Shown piece by piece: positions 24,374 through 33,811 of a stretch of DNA of 64,000 bases. The position numbers and the translations under genes were made by a program. This DNA is from an uncultured Christensenella sp. Its GTDB lineage: Bacteria > Bacillota > Clostridia > Christensenellales > UBA1242. The stretch spans positions 1 through 64,000 of the forward strand of contig CAOJZM010000005.1 of assembly GCA_948466185.1 (NCBI GenBank). Direction: 5' to 3'. The notes beneath the pieces were generated by a model. That model was not told the DNA's origin and did no database searches. It saw only the letters and a program-made list of their open reading frames with translations. Position 1 is the stretch's first letter, and every line of letters begins with the position of its first letter.

Positions 24374-25558
24374 CTAAATTAATTGTTCCAAAAGGGCCTT
24401 AAGCTTTTCATTTGAATTAATTAAAGGGTTAAGACTTTCATTATTATGAAGAGTATTTATTATGTGTGCAATATATTTGTCAAGTTTGACAATGTGAAGC
24501 CATTCTCTTTTTTCCATTTCAGGAGAAATGTAACTTGCATTCGTACAATAGATTGTTTTTATATATCCTTCATTATAAAGTTCATCAAATCTTTCAAGTC
24601 CTTCAGTAAAGAAGGCAAATGTGCAAATGCCAATTATATCCTTAGCTCCCCGCGATTTTAATTCCTTTATTGCATCTAAAAGACTATCTCCAGAGGCTAT
24701 CATGTCATCAACTATAAGCACATCTTTGCCATTGATTTCTGGTCCAGTATATTCATGAGCAAGAATTGAATTTTTCCCATTTATGATATTCGTGTAATCA
24801 CGGCGTTTATAAAACATCCCGATATCAAGTTTCAACATGCTTGCATAAGTGATTGCCCGTGTCATCGCTCCATTATCAGTACTGATAACAATCATGTTCT
24901 CATTTTGAATCTTCGCTTTATTTTCAACTACAAACTGCTCCACAACTGGATATAACGGAAATATGGTATCAAAGCTTGAATATGGCGTAACATTTTGAAT
25001 GTTCGGGTCATGTGCGTCAAAGGTGATAACGCTGTCAACCCCCAAACTTTCAAGCTCGCGAAGGGCCATAGCACAGTCCATCGACTCCCTTCCTTGACGG
25101 CGATGTTGGCGAGAAGCATACAAAAGAGGCATGATAACTGTGACCTTGTTTCCTCTTCCGGCAATTGCTGAGATAGTTCGTATTATATCTTGATAATGTT
25201 CATCTGGACTCATGTGGTTTTCAAAGCCATACATTTTATAGGTAATGCTGTAGTTTGAAACATCGCTTATGATATATACGTCCTTGCCGCGTACGCTGTC
25301 AGCAAGTTTGACTTTACCCTCACCGTTTGAAAATTTTATCGACTCAGCATGTACAAGATAATTTTTATTCTTTTCTCCTCTGATATTATTTATCTCTTTG
25401 TTTATGCTTTCCGCCCTGTCTTTAAAGTTTGGAAGCACCACGATTGCAAGATTGTCTTGCTTGCCTTTGTTTTCTGCTTTATCCTTCTTTGGTTTAAGTG
25501 TTATTGTTTGTTCAATTTTTTCTTCTTCCTTTTTCTTATGCTTTAAAAATTCAAACAT
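24374..25558 (-). CDS. prs: Ribose-phosphate pyrophosphokinase
   Basis: The enzyme makes PRPP from ribose 5-phosphate and ATP for nucleotide, His and Trp synthesis. Visible: RQHRRQGRESMDCAMALREL (flexible-loop and substrate region, about 150-170), FDAHDPNIQN (metal/ATP site) and the PRPP-binding loop LIVDDMIASGDSLLDAI. At 394 residues it is about 75 longer than the usual enzyme; the extra is mostly a Lys/Glu-rich N-terminus (HKKKEEEKIEQ) of about 35 residues plus small insertions. The PRPP loop (ASGDS) differs from the common TAGT, placing it in a divergent subgroup. Confidence 0.9.
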   Translation of the reverse strand: MFEFLKHKKKEEEKIEQTITLKPKKDKAENKGKQDNLAIVVLPNFKDRAESINKEINNIRGEKNKNYLVHAESIKFSNGEGKVKLADSVRGKDVYIISDVSNYSITYKMYGFENHMSPDEHYQDIIRTISAIAGRGNKVTVIMPLLYASRQHRRQGRESMDCAMALRELESLGVDSVITFDAHDPNIQNVTPYSSFDTIFPLYPVVEQFVVENKAKIQNENMIVISTDNGAMTRAITYASMLKLDIGMFYKRRDYTNIINGKNSILAHEYTGPEINGKDVLIVDDMIASGDSLLDAIKELKSRGAKDIIGICTFAFFTEGLERFDELYNEGYIKTIYCTNASYISPEMEKREWLHIVKLDKYIAHIINTLHNNESLNPLINSNEKLKALLEQLI

Positions 25559-25606
25559 TTATATCCCCCATGATTTTATAATATCAGACTTTTAGACATA
25601 ATCAAA

Positions 25607-25637
25607 ATAAAAGGGTGCATTATGCACCTCTTTTTTT
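25607..25637 (-). terminator. Terminator of the aspS-asnS transcript
   Basis: GGTGCAT-a-ATGCACC followed on the minus strand by CTTTTATTTT. The stem would work in both directions because T runs flank it. Confidence 0.75.
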
Positions 25638-25646
25638 CTTTCTTTT

Positions 25647-27032
25647 TTAGCCTTGAATGCTGCCCACAGTTCTTGGAAAGAGTTCAACATCACGGATGTT
25701 GGAGATTCCTGTGAGATACATAACAAGACGCTCAAAGCCTAAGCCGTATCCAGAGTGAACGTTGGTACCATAGCGGCGGGTGTCAGTATACCACGAATAA
25801 TCTTCCTCTTTTAATCCCAATTCACGAATGCGGTTTATAAGTTTATCATAGCGTTCTTCACGCTGACTGCCACCACAAAGCTCACCTATGCCAGGAACTA
25901 ACATGTCTACAGCGGCCACCGTTTTGCCATCGTCATTTTGTCGCATATAGAACGCTTTAATATCTTTAGGATAATTGGTTAAAAACACGGGTTTTTTATA
26001 AACCTCTTCAGTTAGATAACGTTCGTGCTCAGACTGCAAGTCGGTTCCCCATTCCACCTTATATTCAAACTCTTTACCACAGTTTTTAAGTAGCTCTACG
26101 GCTTTTGTGTAATCAAGACGCACGAACTCGCTGTTTGCTACGTTTTTAAGTCGCTCAATAAGTCCAGTATCCACAAACTTGTTTAAAAATTCTAGTTCAT
26201 CTATGCAGTTTTCAAACACATAGTTTATTACATACTTTATCATCTCTTCTTCACTGTCCATAAGCAGTTCAAGATCACAGAAACACATTTCAGGTTCCAT
26301 CATCCAAAACTCTGCAGCATGGCGAGATGTGTTTGAGTTTTCAGCACGGAAAGTTGGCCCAAAGGTATAAGTTTTCCCAAATGCCATGGTGGAGGTTTCT
26401 TCGTGAAGCTGACCAGTAACCGTTAGTAACACCTTTTTCCCAAAAAAATCTTTGCTGTAATCTACCTTGCCGTCTTTTGCTATTTTTTCTAGGTCGAGGG
26501 TGGTTACTTGAAACATATTTCCTGCACCTTCAGCGTCGTTGGCTGTAATTATTGGTGTATTTAGATACACAAAGTTGCGTTCATTAAAATATTTATGAAT
26601 TGCAAAAGCCGCTACCGAGCGTATTCTAAAAACTGCGTTAAAAAGATTTCCACGCGTGCGGATTGTTGGAATTGATCTTAAAAATTCAACAGTGTGACGC
26701 TTCTTTTGAAGAGGATAATCACTTTCGCACTCTCCTAAAACTGTAATGCAATCAGCATTAATTTCAAATGGCTGTTGAGCATTTGGTGTGCATATAACCC
26801 TGCCTTTGACCTCAAAAGATGCACCGACATTTTGCTTTACAACTTCATCATAGTTTTTGATCTTATTTTTCTCAACAACAATCTGAACGCTTTTAAAGCC
26901 GCCGTCATTAAGTTCGATAAACGCAATATTCTTGCTGTCACGCACCGTTCTTGCCCATCCACAAACAGTAATTACCTTACCGTCATACTTATCATAAGTT
27001 TTATATAAATCTTTTATTTCTATTCTTTTCAT
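25647..27032 (-). CDS. asnS: Asparaginyl-tRNA synthetase
   Basis: Class II enzyme with an N-terminal OB-fold (VITVCGWARTVRDSKNIAFI, 20-39) and catalytic core: motif 2 FGPTFRAENSNTSRHAAEFWMMEPE (position about 228-252) and motif 3 GYGLGFERLVMYLTGISNIRD near the end. The RAENSNTSRH form and HLAEFWM-like segment identify AsnRS rather than AspRS. Length 461 is normal. It lies 2 bases after aspS, in one operon under a T-box leader. Its presence suggests direct charging of tRNA-Asn, consistent with the tRNA-Asn gene at 54 kb. Confidence 0.96.
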   Translation of the reverse strand: MKRIEIKDLYKTYDKYDGKVITVCGWARTVRDSKNIAFIELNDGGFKSVQIVVEKNKIKNYDEVVKQNVGASFEVKGRVICTPNAQQPFEINADCITVLGECESDYPLQKKRHTVEFLRSIPTIRTRGNLFNAVFRIRSVAAFAIHKYFNERNFVYLNTPIITANDAEGAGNMFQVTTLDLEKIAKDGKVDYSKDFFGKKVLLTVTGQLHEETSTMAFGKTYTFGPTFRAENSNTSRHAAEFWMMEPEMCFCDLELLMDSEEEMIKYVINYVFENCIDELEFLNKFVDTGLIERLKNVANSEFVRLDYTKAVELLKNCGKEFEYKVEWGTDLQSEHERYLTEEVYKKPVFLTNYPKDIKAFYMRQNDDGKTVAAVDMLVPGIGELCGGSQREERYDKLINRIRELGLKEEDYSWYTDTRRYGTNVHSGYGLGFERLVMYLTGISNIRDVELFPRTVGSIQG

Positions 27033-27034
27033 AA

Positions 27035-28780
27035 TTACTCCTTTTTGTCATCTATTAACTGAATATGCACATCTCTTAAAAGTTTTTCTTCCACTGTGTT
27101 AGGGGCATTTGTAAGAGGATCACAACCGTTTTTATTCATAGGGAAAGCGATGACATCTCGAATAAACTCGTTATGAGTCAGAAGCATCATAAGTCTATCA
27201 AATCCAGCACCAGCACCAGCATGTGGTGGCGCGCCATAAGAGAACGCATTATAAAGAGCAGGGAATTTGTTTTCAACCACACTCTTATCATAACCAGCAA
27301 GTTTGAACAGTTCAACCATGTAATCAGGTCTATGATTTCTTACCGCGCCTGACAAACTTTCATAACCATTTATGACAAGGTCATATTGATACGCTTTCGC
27401 TGCAAGAGGGTTCTTCTTAACCTCATCTATGCTTGGTTGTGGAAGGCTGAATGGATTGTGAGAGAATTCAATCTTGCCTTCATCGTCAAGTTCAAAGAAT
27501 GGAAAGTCGATTATCCATACAAAACTGTATTCATTTTCATCAATAAGATTAAGTCTTCTGCCAAGTTCTCCTCTAAGCACATCTGCAAACTTGATTGATT
27601 TTGCTTTTTCATCTGCAACAAAGAAAATTGTGTCAAGTGGTTTATAACCAGTAACCTTTTCGAGCTGCGATTTTTGGGACTCTGTAATAAACTTTGTTAT
27701 TCCCGTTTCAAACTCGCCATTTTCATTTACATGAACATAGGCAAGTCCCTTTGCCTCTCTTGATTTTAAAAACTCTGTAAGACTGTCATAAAACTTTCTT
27801 CCAAGTCCGTTGCAGTTGGCTTTGATTGCTTTGATTGTGTTTCCTTTAAAAGCGTTAAATTCAGTGTCAGCAAAAACATCTGTAACATCAACCACTTTAA
27901 GTGGGTTCCTTAAATCTGGCTTATCGCTGCAATAATCCCTGATGGCATCCTCATAAGTCATTCTTTTGAATGGAGTTTTTAAATCTTTGCCAGCAAACTT
28001 TTCAAAGATTCCTTTATAAAGTTTTTCGATAACTTCAAAAACTTCTTCCTGGGTTGCAAAAGCCATTTCAAGATCGATTTGATAAAACTCTGTTGGAGAT
28101 CGGTCCGCTCTCGCATCTTCATCTCGGAAACATGGCGCAATTTGGAAATATTTATCCACACCGCTTGTCATCAAAAGCTGTTTAAACTGTTGTGGCGCCT
28201 GAGGAAGTGCATAAAATTTGCCAGGGTTCAATCTTGATGGAACCAAAAAGTCTCTTGCCCCCTCTGGACTTGAAGCTGTCAAAATTGGTGTTTGCACCTC
28301 CAAGAAACCAAATTCATGCAAGAAATTTCTCACATACAACATAAGGTCGCTGCGAAGTTTAAGCATTTGCTTGTTATAGTCTGCACGAAGGTCAAGATAT
28401 CTATATTTTAAACGTAAATCTTCATTTACATCCTTGCTTGATTTAATATCAAAAGGAAGCACATTTTCACATTTGCCTAAAACTTCAATTTTTTCTGCCA
28501 CGACTTCAATATCTCCGGTTGGCATTTCGGGATTTTTGCTGGAGCGCTCTTGCACCTTTCCTTTCACAGAAATCACATCTTCCTTGTTGAGTTCTTCCAC
28601 AAAACTCTCAGGAAGTAAAACCTGAGTTTTCCCATAAAAATCTCTTAGAACCAAAAATGTTATTCCCCCAAGCTTACGGATTGTGTCCACAAATCCTGCA
28701 AGAGTCACCTCTTTGCCAGCATCATGAAGACGTAAACTTCCGCAATCCTCTGTCCTATAAATATTTTTCATAATACTCAT
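27035..28780 (-). CDS. aspS: Aspartyl-tRNA synthetase (bacterial type)
   Basis: 581 residues with an N-terminal OB-fold (VTLAGFVDTIRKLGGITFLV), motif 2 FRDEDARADRSPTEFYQIDLE, a bacterial-type GAD insertion (about 290-410) and motif 3 GAGAGFDRLMMLLTHNEFIRD. GAGGAGAT precedes the chosen ATG. First gene of the aspS-asnS operon, read from the T-box leader and the promoter at 29069-29097. Confidence 0.97.
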   Translation of the reverse strand: MSIMKNIYRTEDCGSLRLHDAGKEVTLAGFVDTIRKLGGITFLVLRDFYGKTQVLLPESFVEELNKEDVISVKGKVQERSSKNPEMPTGDIEVVAEKIEVLGKCENVLPFDIKSSKDVNEDLRLKYRYLDLRADYNKQMLKLRSDLMLYVRNFLHEFGFLEVQTPILTASSPEGARDFLVPSRLNPGKFYALPQAPQQFKQLLMTSGVDKYFQIAPCFRDEDARADRSPTEFYQIDLEMAFATQEEVFEVIEKLYKGIFEKFAGKDLKTPFKRMTYEDAIRDYCSDKPDLRNPLKVVDVTDVFADTEFNAFKGNTIKAIKANCNGLGRKFYDSLTEFLKSREAKGLAYVHVNENGEFETGITKFITESQKSQLEKVTGYKPLDTIFFVADEKAKSIKFADVLRGELGRRLNLIDENEYSFVWIIDFPFFELDDEGKIEFSHNPFSLPQPSIDEVKKNPLAAKAYQYDLVINGYESLSGAVRNHRPDYMVELFKLAGYDKSVVENKFPALYNAFSYGAPPHAGAGAGFDRLMMLLTHNEFIRDVIAFPMNKNGCDPLTNAPNTVEEKLLRDVHIQLIDDKKE

Positions 28781-28814
28781 AATTATCTCCTCTTAATTAA
28801 CTGGCTACACTATA

Positions 28815-29062
28815 AATAAAAAAGCCTAATGCAAACTTGCATTAGGACGAATTATTTTCGCGGTACCACCTAACTTGCAACAAAGCGTTGCCACCTTATT
28901 TTAATGCTATTACGGGCTATCCCGACTTTCCCTACTAAAAAAACTTTTTCGAAAAAGTAACTCCGAAGTGTTCTTCATATAGTGCTCAATAATGGACTTG
29001 CACCTTACTCCATCTCTCTGTGATTAAGCGTTCTATATTACTTTTCTTCATCCACGTTGATA
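28815..29062 (-). promoter_or_regulatory. T-box riboswitch leader controlling aspS-asnS
   Basis: The minus-strand leader contains the conserved T-box AGGTGGTACCGCG (28871-28859) just before a strong terminator CCTAATGCAA..TTGCATTAGG plus T run (28846-28817), and a long Stem I-like region with AGAGA. A candidate specifier codon is AAC (28972-28970, within GAAGAACACTTCGG), which would read tRNA-Asn. Uncharged tRNA would stabilise the antiterminator and raise synthetase expression. Confidence 0.9.
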
Positions 29063-29068
29063 GCATTC

Positions 29069-29097
29069 ATTATACCCACACTTATCCTTAAAGTCAA
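29069..29097 (-). promoter_or_regulatory. Promoter of the T-box leader
   Basis: On the minus strand TTGACT, 17 bases, TATAAT. It fixes the leader's 5' end near 29062. Confidence 0.88.
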
Positions 29098-29173
29098 CAT
29101 ATTTACTTTGTTTTTCACAAGTTTTTGTTTTGGTGAGTACAATATCTTGATTGCCTTTAATCAAGGAGTACTA

Positions 29174-29809
29174 ATGATATACATCTTAATAGAAGCATTT
29201 GTTCTTTCTCTCGCGATTTCTATTGATACCTTTGTTGCAGGTTTTGGTTATGGTCTTTCTAATATAAAAGTCCCTCTGCGCTCTGCAGTTTTCATAGTTT
29301 TTATAAATACAATAATCCTTGGCATTTCCGTTTTATTAGGGCACCTTCTGGGTGGCATAATTTCAACTGACTTTGCAAAATGGTTTTCATTTGGGCTTTT
29401 GCTTGCTATAGGAATTTTTAAGTTCTTCAGTGAGCTGTTTAAATTATGGCTCAATAAAAAAGTTGATAAACATCTTGATATCAAAATGTTTCACTTTCAT
29501 CTTATTTTAAATGTTATGGCAGACTCAAACAGTGCCGATATTGATAAAAACAAAATTCTAACCGTTCCAGAGGCGGTATCGATTGCACTTGTGCTTTCAA
29601 TTGACCAAATAGGTGTTGGCCTTTCCCACGGCGTAAGCAATCTCTATCCTTATATACTTGTTATATTTAATATTTTTTCCTGTTTCTGTGCTTCACTTCT
29701 AGGCACAAAGCTTGGAAAGAAGATTTCTTCACATATAAAAATAAACCTTTCATGGCTGAGCGGTTTAATTTTAATTATCTTGGCCGTTGTCAAACTTTTT
29801 ATCAGTTAA
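29174..29809 (+). CDS. ytaF: YtaF-type membrane protein (MntP superfamily)
   Basis: I start at ATG 29174, five bases after AAGGAG; an in-frame start further upstream would overlap the T-box promoter. The 211-residue protein has about six helices and the family's paired acidic motifs (LAISIDTFVAGFGYGL, residues about 12-27, and LVLSIDQIGVGLSHGV, about 141-156), which mark MntP-like cation exporters. Length and the SHGVSN segment fit the sporulation-associated YtaF branch. Its end overlaps convergent recF by 4 bases. Confidence 0.85.
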   Translation: MIYILIEAFVLSLAISIDTFVAGFGYGLSNIKVPLRSAVFIVFINTIILGISVLLGHLLGGIISTDFAKWFSFGLLLAIGIFKFFSELFKLWLNKKVDKHLDIKMFHFHLILNVMADSNSADIDKNKILTVPEAVSIALVLSIDQIGVGLSHGVSNLYPYILVIFNIFSCFCASLLGTKLGKKISSHIKINLSWLSGLILIILAVVKLFIS

Positions 29810-30885
29810 ACAATCTTCCCCTTTTCTATATTGAAGATTTTTGCAATGCAATCTTTTTCATTAAAGTCAGTACAGGTGAGAATGGTTTGAGTTTTTGAAG
29901 TAAACTTCAAAAGACGTTTTCTTCTTTCGCTGTCAAGTTCACTGAATACATCATCAAGAAGCAGGATAGGCTCTTCCCCTATCCTATTTTTTATTATTTC
30001 AAGCTCGGCAAGTTTAAGTGACAGAGCCACCGTTCTTTGCTGTCCTTGCGAGCCAAACGCTTTAACCTCCACACCATTAAGATAAATGTCAATATCATCT
30101 CTATGCACACCCACGCTTGTGTAGCCAAGTTTGAAATCCTTTTCAAGATTTTTTTGCAGGGTTTTCATCATAATTGTATCATAGTTTTCAATATCGTCAG
30201 TAAGTCCACAATATTTAATTACAAGTTCCTCGTTTCCACCTGATATATATGAATGAGCAAGGCTTGCATACGGAGCGAGTTCATCAATAAATTTTTTTCT
30301 TTCAAAAGCAATTTTCTTTGACGCATCACATAACGCACGGTCCCAAATATCAATTGTTTCTTTTACAGCATTGATATTTGAAGAGGATTTTAAAAGCTTG
30401 TTTCTATTTGCAAGTATCTTTTCATACCTTCCAAGCAAATAAAAATATCTTTTGTTGGTCTGTGAAATATCTATATTCATAAACCTTCTACGCTCGTCTG
30501 GGCTTTCTTTAACAAGTTTAAGTTCATCCGGTGAGAAAAACACAGCATTGGCATTACCCATAAGCTCACCAATTCTATGGATTGCAATACCATCCACTTT
30601 AACCGTCTTTTTATTTTTATCGCTGAAAATGAGTTCAATGTCCACATCTCGATATAACTTTTTAAAGTTACCCTTTATATATGCGGCATTTTCACCCCAG
30701 AGAATTACTTCTTTTTCCTTGCTTGTTTTAAAACTTTTCCCAATAATAGCAAAAAAGATTGCTTCAAGGATGTTCGTTTTTCCTTGTGCATTTTTTCCCA
30801 CAAGCACATTAAGTCCGTCCGAAAAATCAATTTTCTGGGCAGAATAGTTTCGATAATTTTTTAAAACAAGGCTTTGAATTTTCAC
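29806..30885 (-). CDS. recF: DNA recombination and repair ATPase RecF
   Basis: SMC-like ATPase that loads RecA at gaps. Walker A GKNAQGKT (34-41), signature-region FGSQGQQRTVALSLKLAE (about 280-297) and Walker B PILLLDDVFSELD (about 312-324) are complete; 359 residues is standard. The start is a GTG at 30885. In most Bacillota recF follows dnaN in the same direction; here it is read away from dnaA, sharing a 166-base divergent region with it. Confidence 0.96.
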   Translation of the reverse strand: MKIQSLVLKNYRNYSAQKIDFSDGLNVLVGKNAQGKTNILEAIFFAIIGKSFKTSKEKEVILWGENAAYIKGNFKKLYRDVDIELIFSDKNKKTVKVDGIAIHRIGELMGNANAVFFSPDELKLVKESPDERRRFMNIDISQTNKRYFYLLGRYEKILANRNKLLKSSSNINAVKETIDIWDRALCDASKKIAFERKKFIDELAPYASLAHSYISGGNEELVIKYCGLTDDIENYDTIMMKTLQKNLEKDFKLGYTSVGVHRDDIDIYLNGVEVKAFGSQGQQRTVALSLKLAELEIIKNRIGEEPILLLDDVFSELDSERRKRLLKFTSKTQTILTCTDFNEKDCIAKIFNIEKGKIV

Positions 30886-30984
30886 AATATTATATTATCA
30901 CTTTATTAAGATAAAATCAAACATATATAAAAAGTAACTAGTTCTATAACATTTAAAATTACTTTTTTTTCAAAACCGGTTTGC

Positions 30985-31013
30985 TTGACAAACAAAATTA
31001 TCTGACATATACT
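30985..31013 (+). promoter_or_regulatory. dnaA promoter
   Basis: TTGACA, 17 bases, TATACT, ending 38 bases before the dnaA start. No exact DnaA box is present in this divergent region. Confidence 0.85.
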
Positions 31014-31051
31014 CTAAATTGAAACTTGTTTAAAATAAAAGGTGGATTAAA

Positions 31052-32401
31052 ATGCAGGAACTTAGTAGTTTATGGACAGCAGTACTTGAAAAACTTCAAA
31101 TGACGGTGTCAAATGTTTCTTTTATTATGTGGTTTAAACCACTCAAAGTTCTTGATATGGTGGACAATAAACTTGTCGTAAGCACAAATTCTACCTCTGC
31201 AAAAAACCAAATTTTACGAAACTATATGGAAAAACTTAATGAAGCTGTACATGACATAATAGGTGAAAAAGTTGAAGTGGAAGTTTTAGACCCTAGTGAA
31301 GAAATATCATATATTCAAAAAAATGGGAAAGACAACAAAGAAAAAGAAATTGAAGTTACCAAAAATCCTTTTAATGCAAAATACACCTTTGACAACTTTG
31401 TCGTTGGGAAAAGCAATCAATTTGTCTATGCCGCAGCGCGTGCAGTTGCAGAGCATCCCGGTGAAAAATTTAACCCTCTCTTTATTTACGGTGGTGTTGG
31501 GCTGGGAAAAACCCACCTTCTTCACGCTGTTGGAAACTATTTGAGAGAATTCAATCCAAACCTTAAAGTTATGTATGTTACCTGCGAACAATTTACAAAT
31601 GCATATATCGAAAGCCTTGGCTCTCCATCAAAAACTAAAGCAACTCTTGAGTTTAGAGCTAAATTCCGAAATCTTGACGTTCTTATGATTGATGATATTC
31701 AATTTATTTCCACAAAACCAAGCACTCAAGAGGAATTTTTCCACACCTTCAATGAACTTCACGAAGCTAATAAACAGATTATTATTACCTCTGATCGTCC
31801 TCCTAAAGAAATTAAAACCCTTGCAGATAGACTTCGTTCAAGATTCTCAATGGGATTAATCCAAGATATACAAGCTCCTGACCTTGAAACCAGAATTGCC
31901 ATCTTACGAAAAAAGTCTCAACTTGAAAAATACATTATTGATGACGATGTTATTGACTATATTGCGGAACATGTTGACTCCAATATTCGTGAACTGGAAG
32001 GAACTTTATCAAAGGTATATTTCCTTGCAAACCTTATGGGGAAACGCTCAGCATCTATGGAGGAAGCAACAGAAGCTTTAAAAAGTGAAGCTGAAGAAGA
32101 AAAAAATGATGGTTTAACTCCAGATGAAATCATTGAGGGCGTTTGTAAATATTTTGATGTTTCAAAAGAGGACATTCTTGGAAAAAAGAAAAGCAAAGAT
32201 GTTGTTGAACCAAGGATGATTGCAATTTATCTTATAAGTGATATCTTGGAAATTCCACTTGTTTCAATAGGAAAAATCTTTGGTGGCCGTGACCACACCA
32301 CTATCATGCATTCTCGAGACAAAATTTCCGACCAAATGAAAAGTTCTCATAAAATGCAAACTCTTATAGGAGAAATAAGGAAACTGTTGAAAAGTGGATA
32401 A
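31052..32401 (+). CDS. dnaA: Chromosomal replication initiator DnaA
   Basis: 449 residues with all four domains: N-terminal helicase-loader contact (1-85), short linker, AAA+ core with Walker A GGVGLGKTH (about 146-154) and Walker B LMIDDIQF (about 211-218), arginine finger region DRLRSRFSMGL, and the DNA-binding domain with GRDHTTIMHSRDKI near the C-terminus. AAGGTGG lies upstream of the ATG. It binds the boxes immediately downstream. Confidence 0.98.
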   Translation: MQELSSLWTAVLEKLQMTVSNVSFIMWFKPLKVLDMVDNKLVVSTNSTSAKNQILRNYMEKLNEAVHDIIGEKVEVEVLDPSEEISYIQKNGKDNKEKEIEVTKNPFNAKYTFDNFVVGKSNQFVYAAARAVAEHPGEKFNPLFIYGGVGLGKTHLLHAVGNYLREFNPNLKVMYVTCEQFTNAYIESLGSPSKTKATLEFRAKFRNLDVLMIDDIQFISTKPSTQEEFFHTFNELHEANKQIIITSDRPPKEIKTLADRLRSRFSMGLIQDIQAPDLETRIAILRKKSQLEKYIIDDDVIDYIAEHVDSNIRELEGTLSKVYFLANLMGKRSASMEEATEALKSEAEEEKNDGLTPDEIIEGVCKYFDVSKEDILGKKKSKDVVEPRMIAIYLISDILEIPLVSIGKIFGGRDHTTIMHSRDKISDQMKSSHKMQTLIGEIRKLLKSG

Positions 32402-32600
32402 CATTTTTCATTTTTCCACAATTTTATCCACATTGAATTATCCACATTCTATTCTTTATTTAGTGTTTTAATAAACATTTTAAACAGAAATTTAACTATA
32501 TATAGTTTCACAGTTAAGTTATCAACATTTCCACCTTTACTAATAATATTACTATTATTTTATTAATAAATAAACATAATATCTAACGCGTGAAGGCTAA
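32393..32600. other. oriC: Chromosomal replication origin (oriC) between dnaA and dnaN
   Basis: Two exact DnaA boxes TTATCCACA lie at 32424-32432 and 32438-32446. One-mismatch boxes are at 32393-32401 (inverted, AGTGGATAA, in the last dnaA codons), 32412-32420 (TTTTCCACA) and 32519-32527 (TTATCAACA). A very AT-rich stretch at about 32541-32580 would serve as the unwinding element. Gene orientation on both sides agrees with forks leaving here. Confidence 0.85.
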
Positions 32601-32607
32601 AAATTGA

Positions 32608-32636
32608 TTGGAAAAAAATTAGGAATGTGTTATACT
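32608..32636 (+). promoter_or_regulatory. dnaN promoter
   Basis: TTGGAA, 17 bases, TATACT. Its position shows that an in-frame GTG at 32627 cannot be the dnaN start. Confidence 0.7.
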
Positions 32637-32662
32637 ATAAACAAGAAAAAAAGGAGAAAATA

Positions 32663-33760
32663 ATGTTAGTTGTATGTCAAGGTTTAGAATTAAGCGATGC
32701 TTTTTTAAGAGTTAGTAAAGCTATTTCCAATAAAATCACAAACCCTATCTTAGAGGGAATTAAACTTGTTGCTGAAGATGGAACACTTACAATGAGTGCA
32801 ACAGATACAGAGCTTTCCATTGAAAAGAAAATCAAAGCAGACGTCAAGGTTGAAGGTGAAACAGTTGTTCCAGGAAGATTTATTACTGAGTTTGTTAAAA
32901 AACTTACAAATTCAGAAATCGAACTTGAACTCAACGACAAAAATCAAATGGTTATTCGTTACGAGGACAGTGAAAGTATTATCCAATGCTATAATCCTGT
33001 AGAATATCCTGGCTTTAAAACTGTTCAATCACAGGAATTTTTTGGGATTACTAAGAAGGATTTCAAAACAGTAGTAAGTAAATGTATTTTCTCAGTGGCA
33101 ATGGAAGACAGTCGTCCAATTCTTAAAGGTATGCTTTTTGATATTGATAATAAAGAGCTTAATGCGGTTGCACTTGACGGGTACAGACTTGCAAGGATAA
33201 GAAAACCAATTGTTTCCAACATTAAAAAGTCAATTGTTGTTCCTGCAAGAAGTTTAAATGAAATCAGTAAATTGATTGACGAAAATGACGAAATTATCAA
33301 TGTATATATTGATGAATTTACCATCATGATTGACTTAGGCGATACGAAGATTACTTCAAGACTTCTTGAGGGTGATTACATGAATTACAAACAAATTATA
33401 CCGGTGAATTATGAAACATTTGTTATTGTTAATCGTGGACAATTTGTTGAAGCTTTGGAACGTGCAACCCTCCTTCTCCGCTCGGCACAAAATAACTTTG
33501 TTAAACTTGATATAAAGGAAAATAATATTTGCATAACAAGTAATTCAGAACTTGGAAATGTAAAGGAAAACATACCAGTGACAGTTTCAGGAAAAGATCT
33601 TCTTATTTCCTTCAATCCACGCTATTTCCTCGAAAGTTTGAGAGTGAACACAAATGAGTTTATTAAGATTTGTTTCAATGAATCTTCAAACCCATGCGTA
33701 ATTGTTCCAACAGAAGATAATGAATTCTTATATTTAATCCTTCCAGTAAGATTTATGTAA
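32663..33760 (+). CDS. dnaN: DNA polymerase III sliding clamp
   Basis: The ATG at 32663 follows AAAGGAG by seven bases. The 365-residue protein has the three-fold clamp repeat: MLVVCQGLELSDAFLRVSKA at the start, VALDGYRLAR (about 177-186) in the second domain and the C-terminal YLILPVRFM, which matches the usual LP(V/M)R(L/I/M) ending. It tethers the replicative polymerase to DNA. A hairpin terminator follows. Confidence 0.98.
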   Translation: MLVVCQGLELSDAFLRVSKAISNKITNPILEGIKLVAEDGTLTMSATDTELSIEKKIKADVKVEGETVVPGRFITEFVKKLTNSEIELELNDKNQMVIRYEDSESIIQCYNPVEYPGFKTVQSQEFFGITKKDFKTVVSKCIFSVAMEDSRPILKGMLFDIDNKELNAVALDGYRLARIRKPIVSNIKKSIVVPARSLNEISKLIDENDEIINVYIDEFTIMIDLGDTKITSRLLEGDYMNYKQIIPVNYETFVIVNRGQFVEALERATLLLRSAQNNFVKLDIKENNICITSNSELGNVKENIPVTVSGKDLLISFNPRYFLESLRVNTNEFIKICFNESSNPCVIVPTEDNEFLYLILPVRFM

Positions 33761-33785
33761 TGCTAATTATATACATACTAAAATG

Positions 33786-33811
33786 AAAAAAGTGGCAACT
33801 GCCACTTTTTA
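33786..33811. terminator. Bidirectional terminator after dnaN
   Basis: AAAAAGTGGCA-ac-TGCCACTTTTT between dnaN and the converging LRR gene. Confidence 0.9.
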
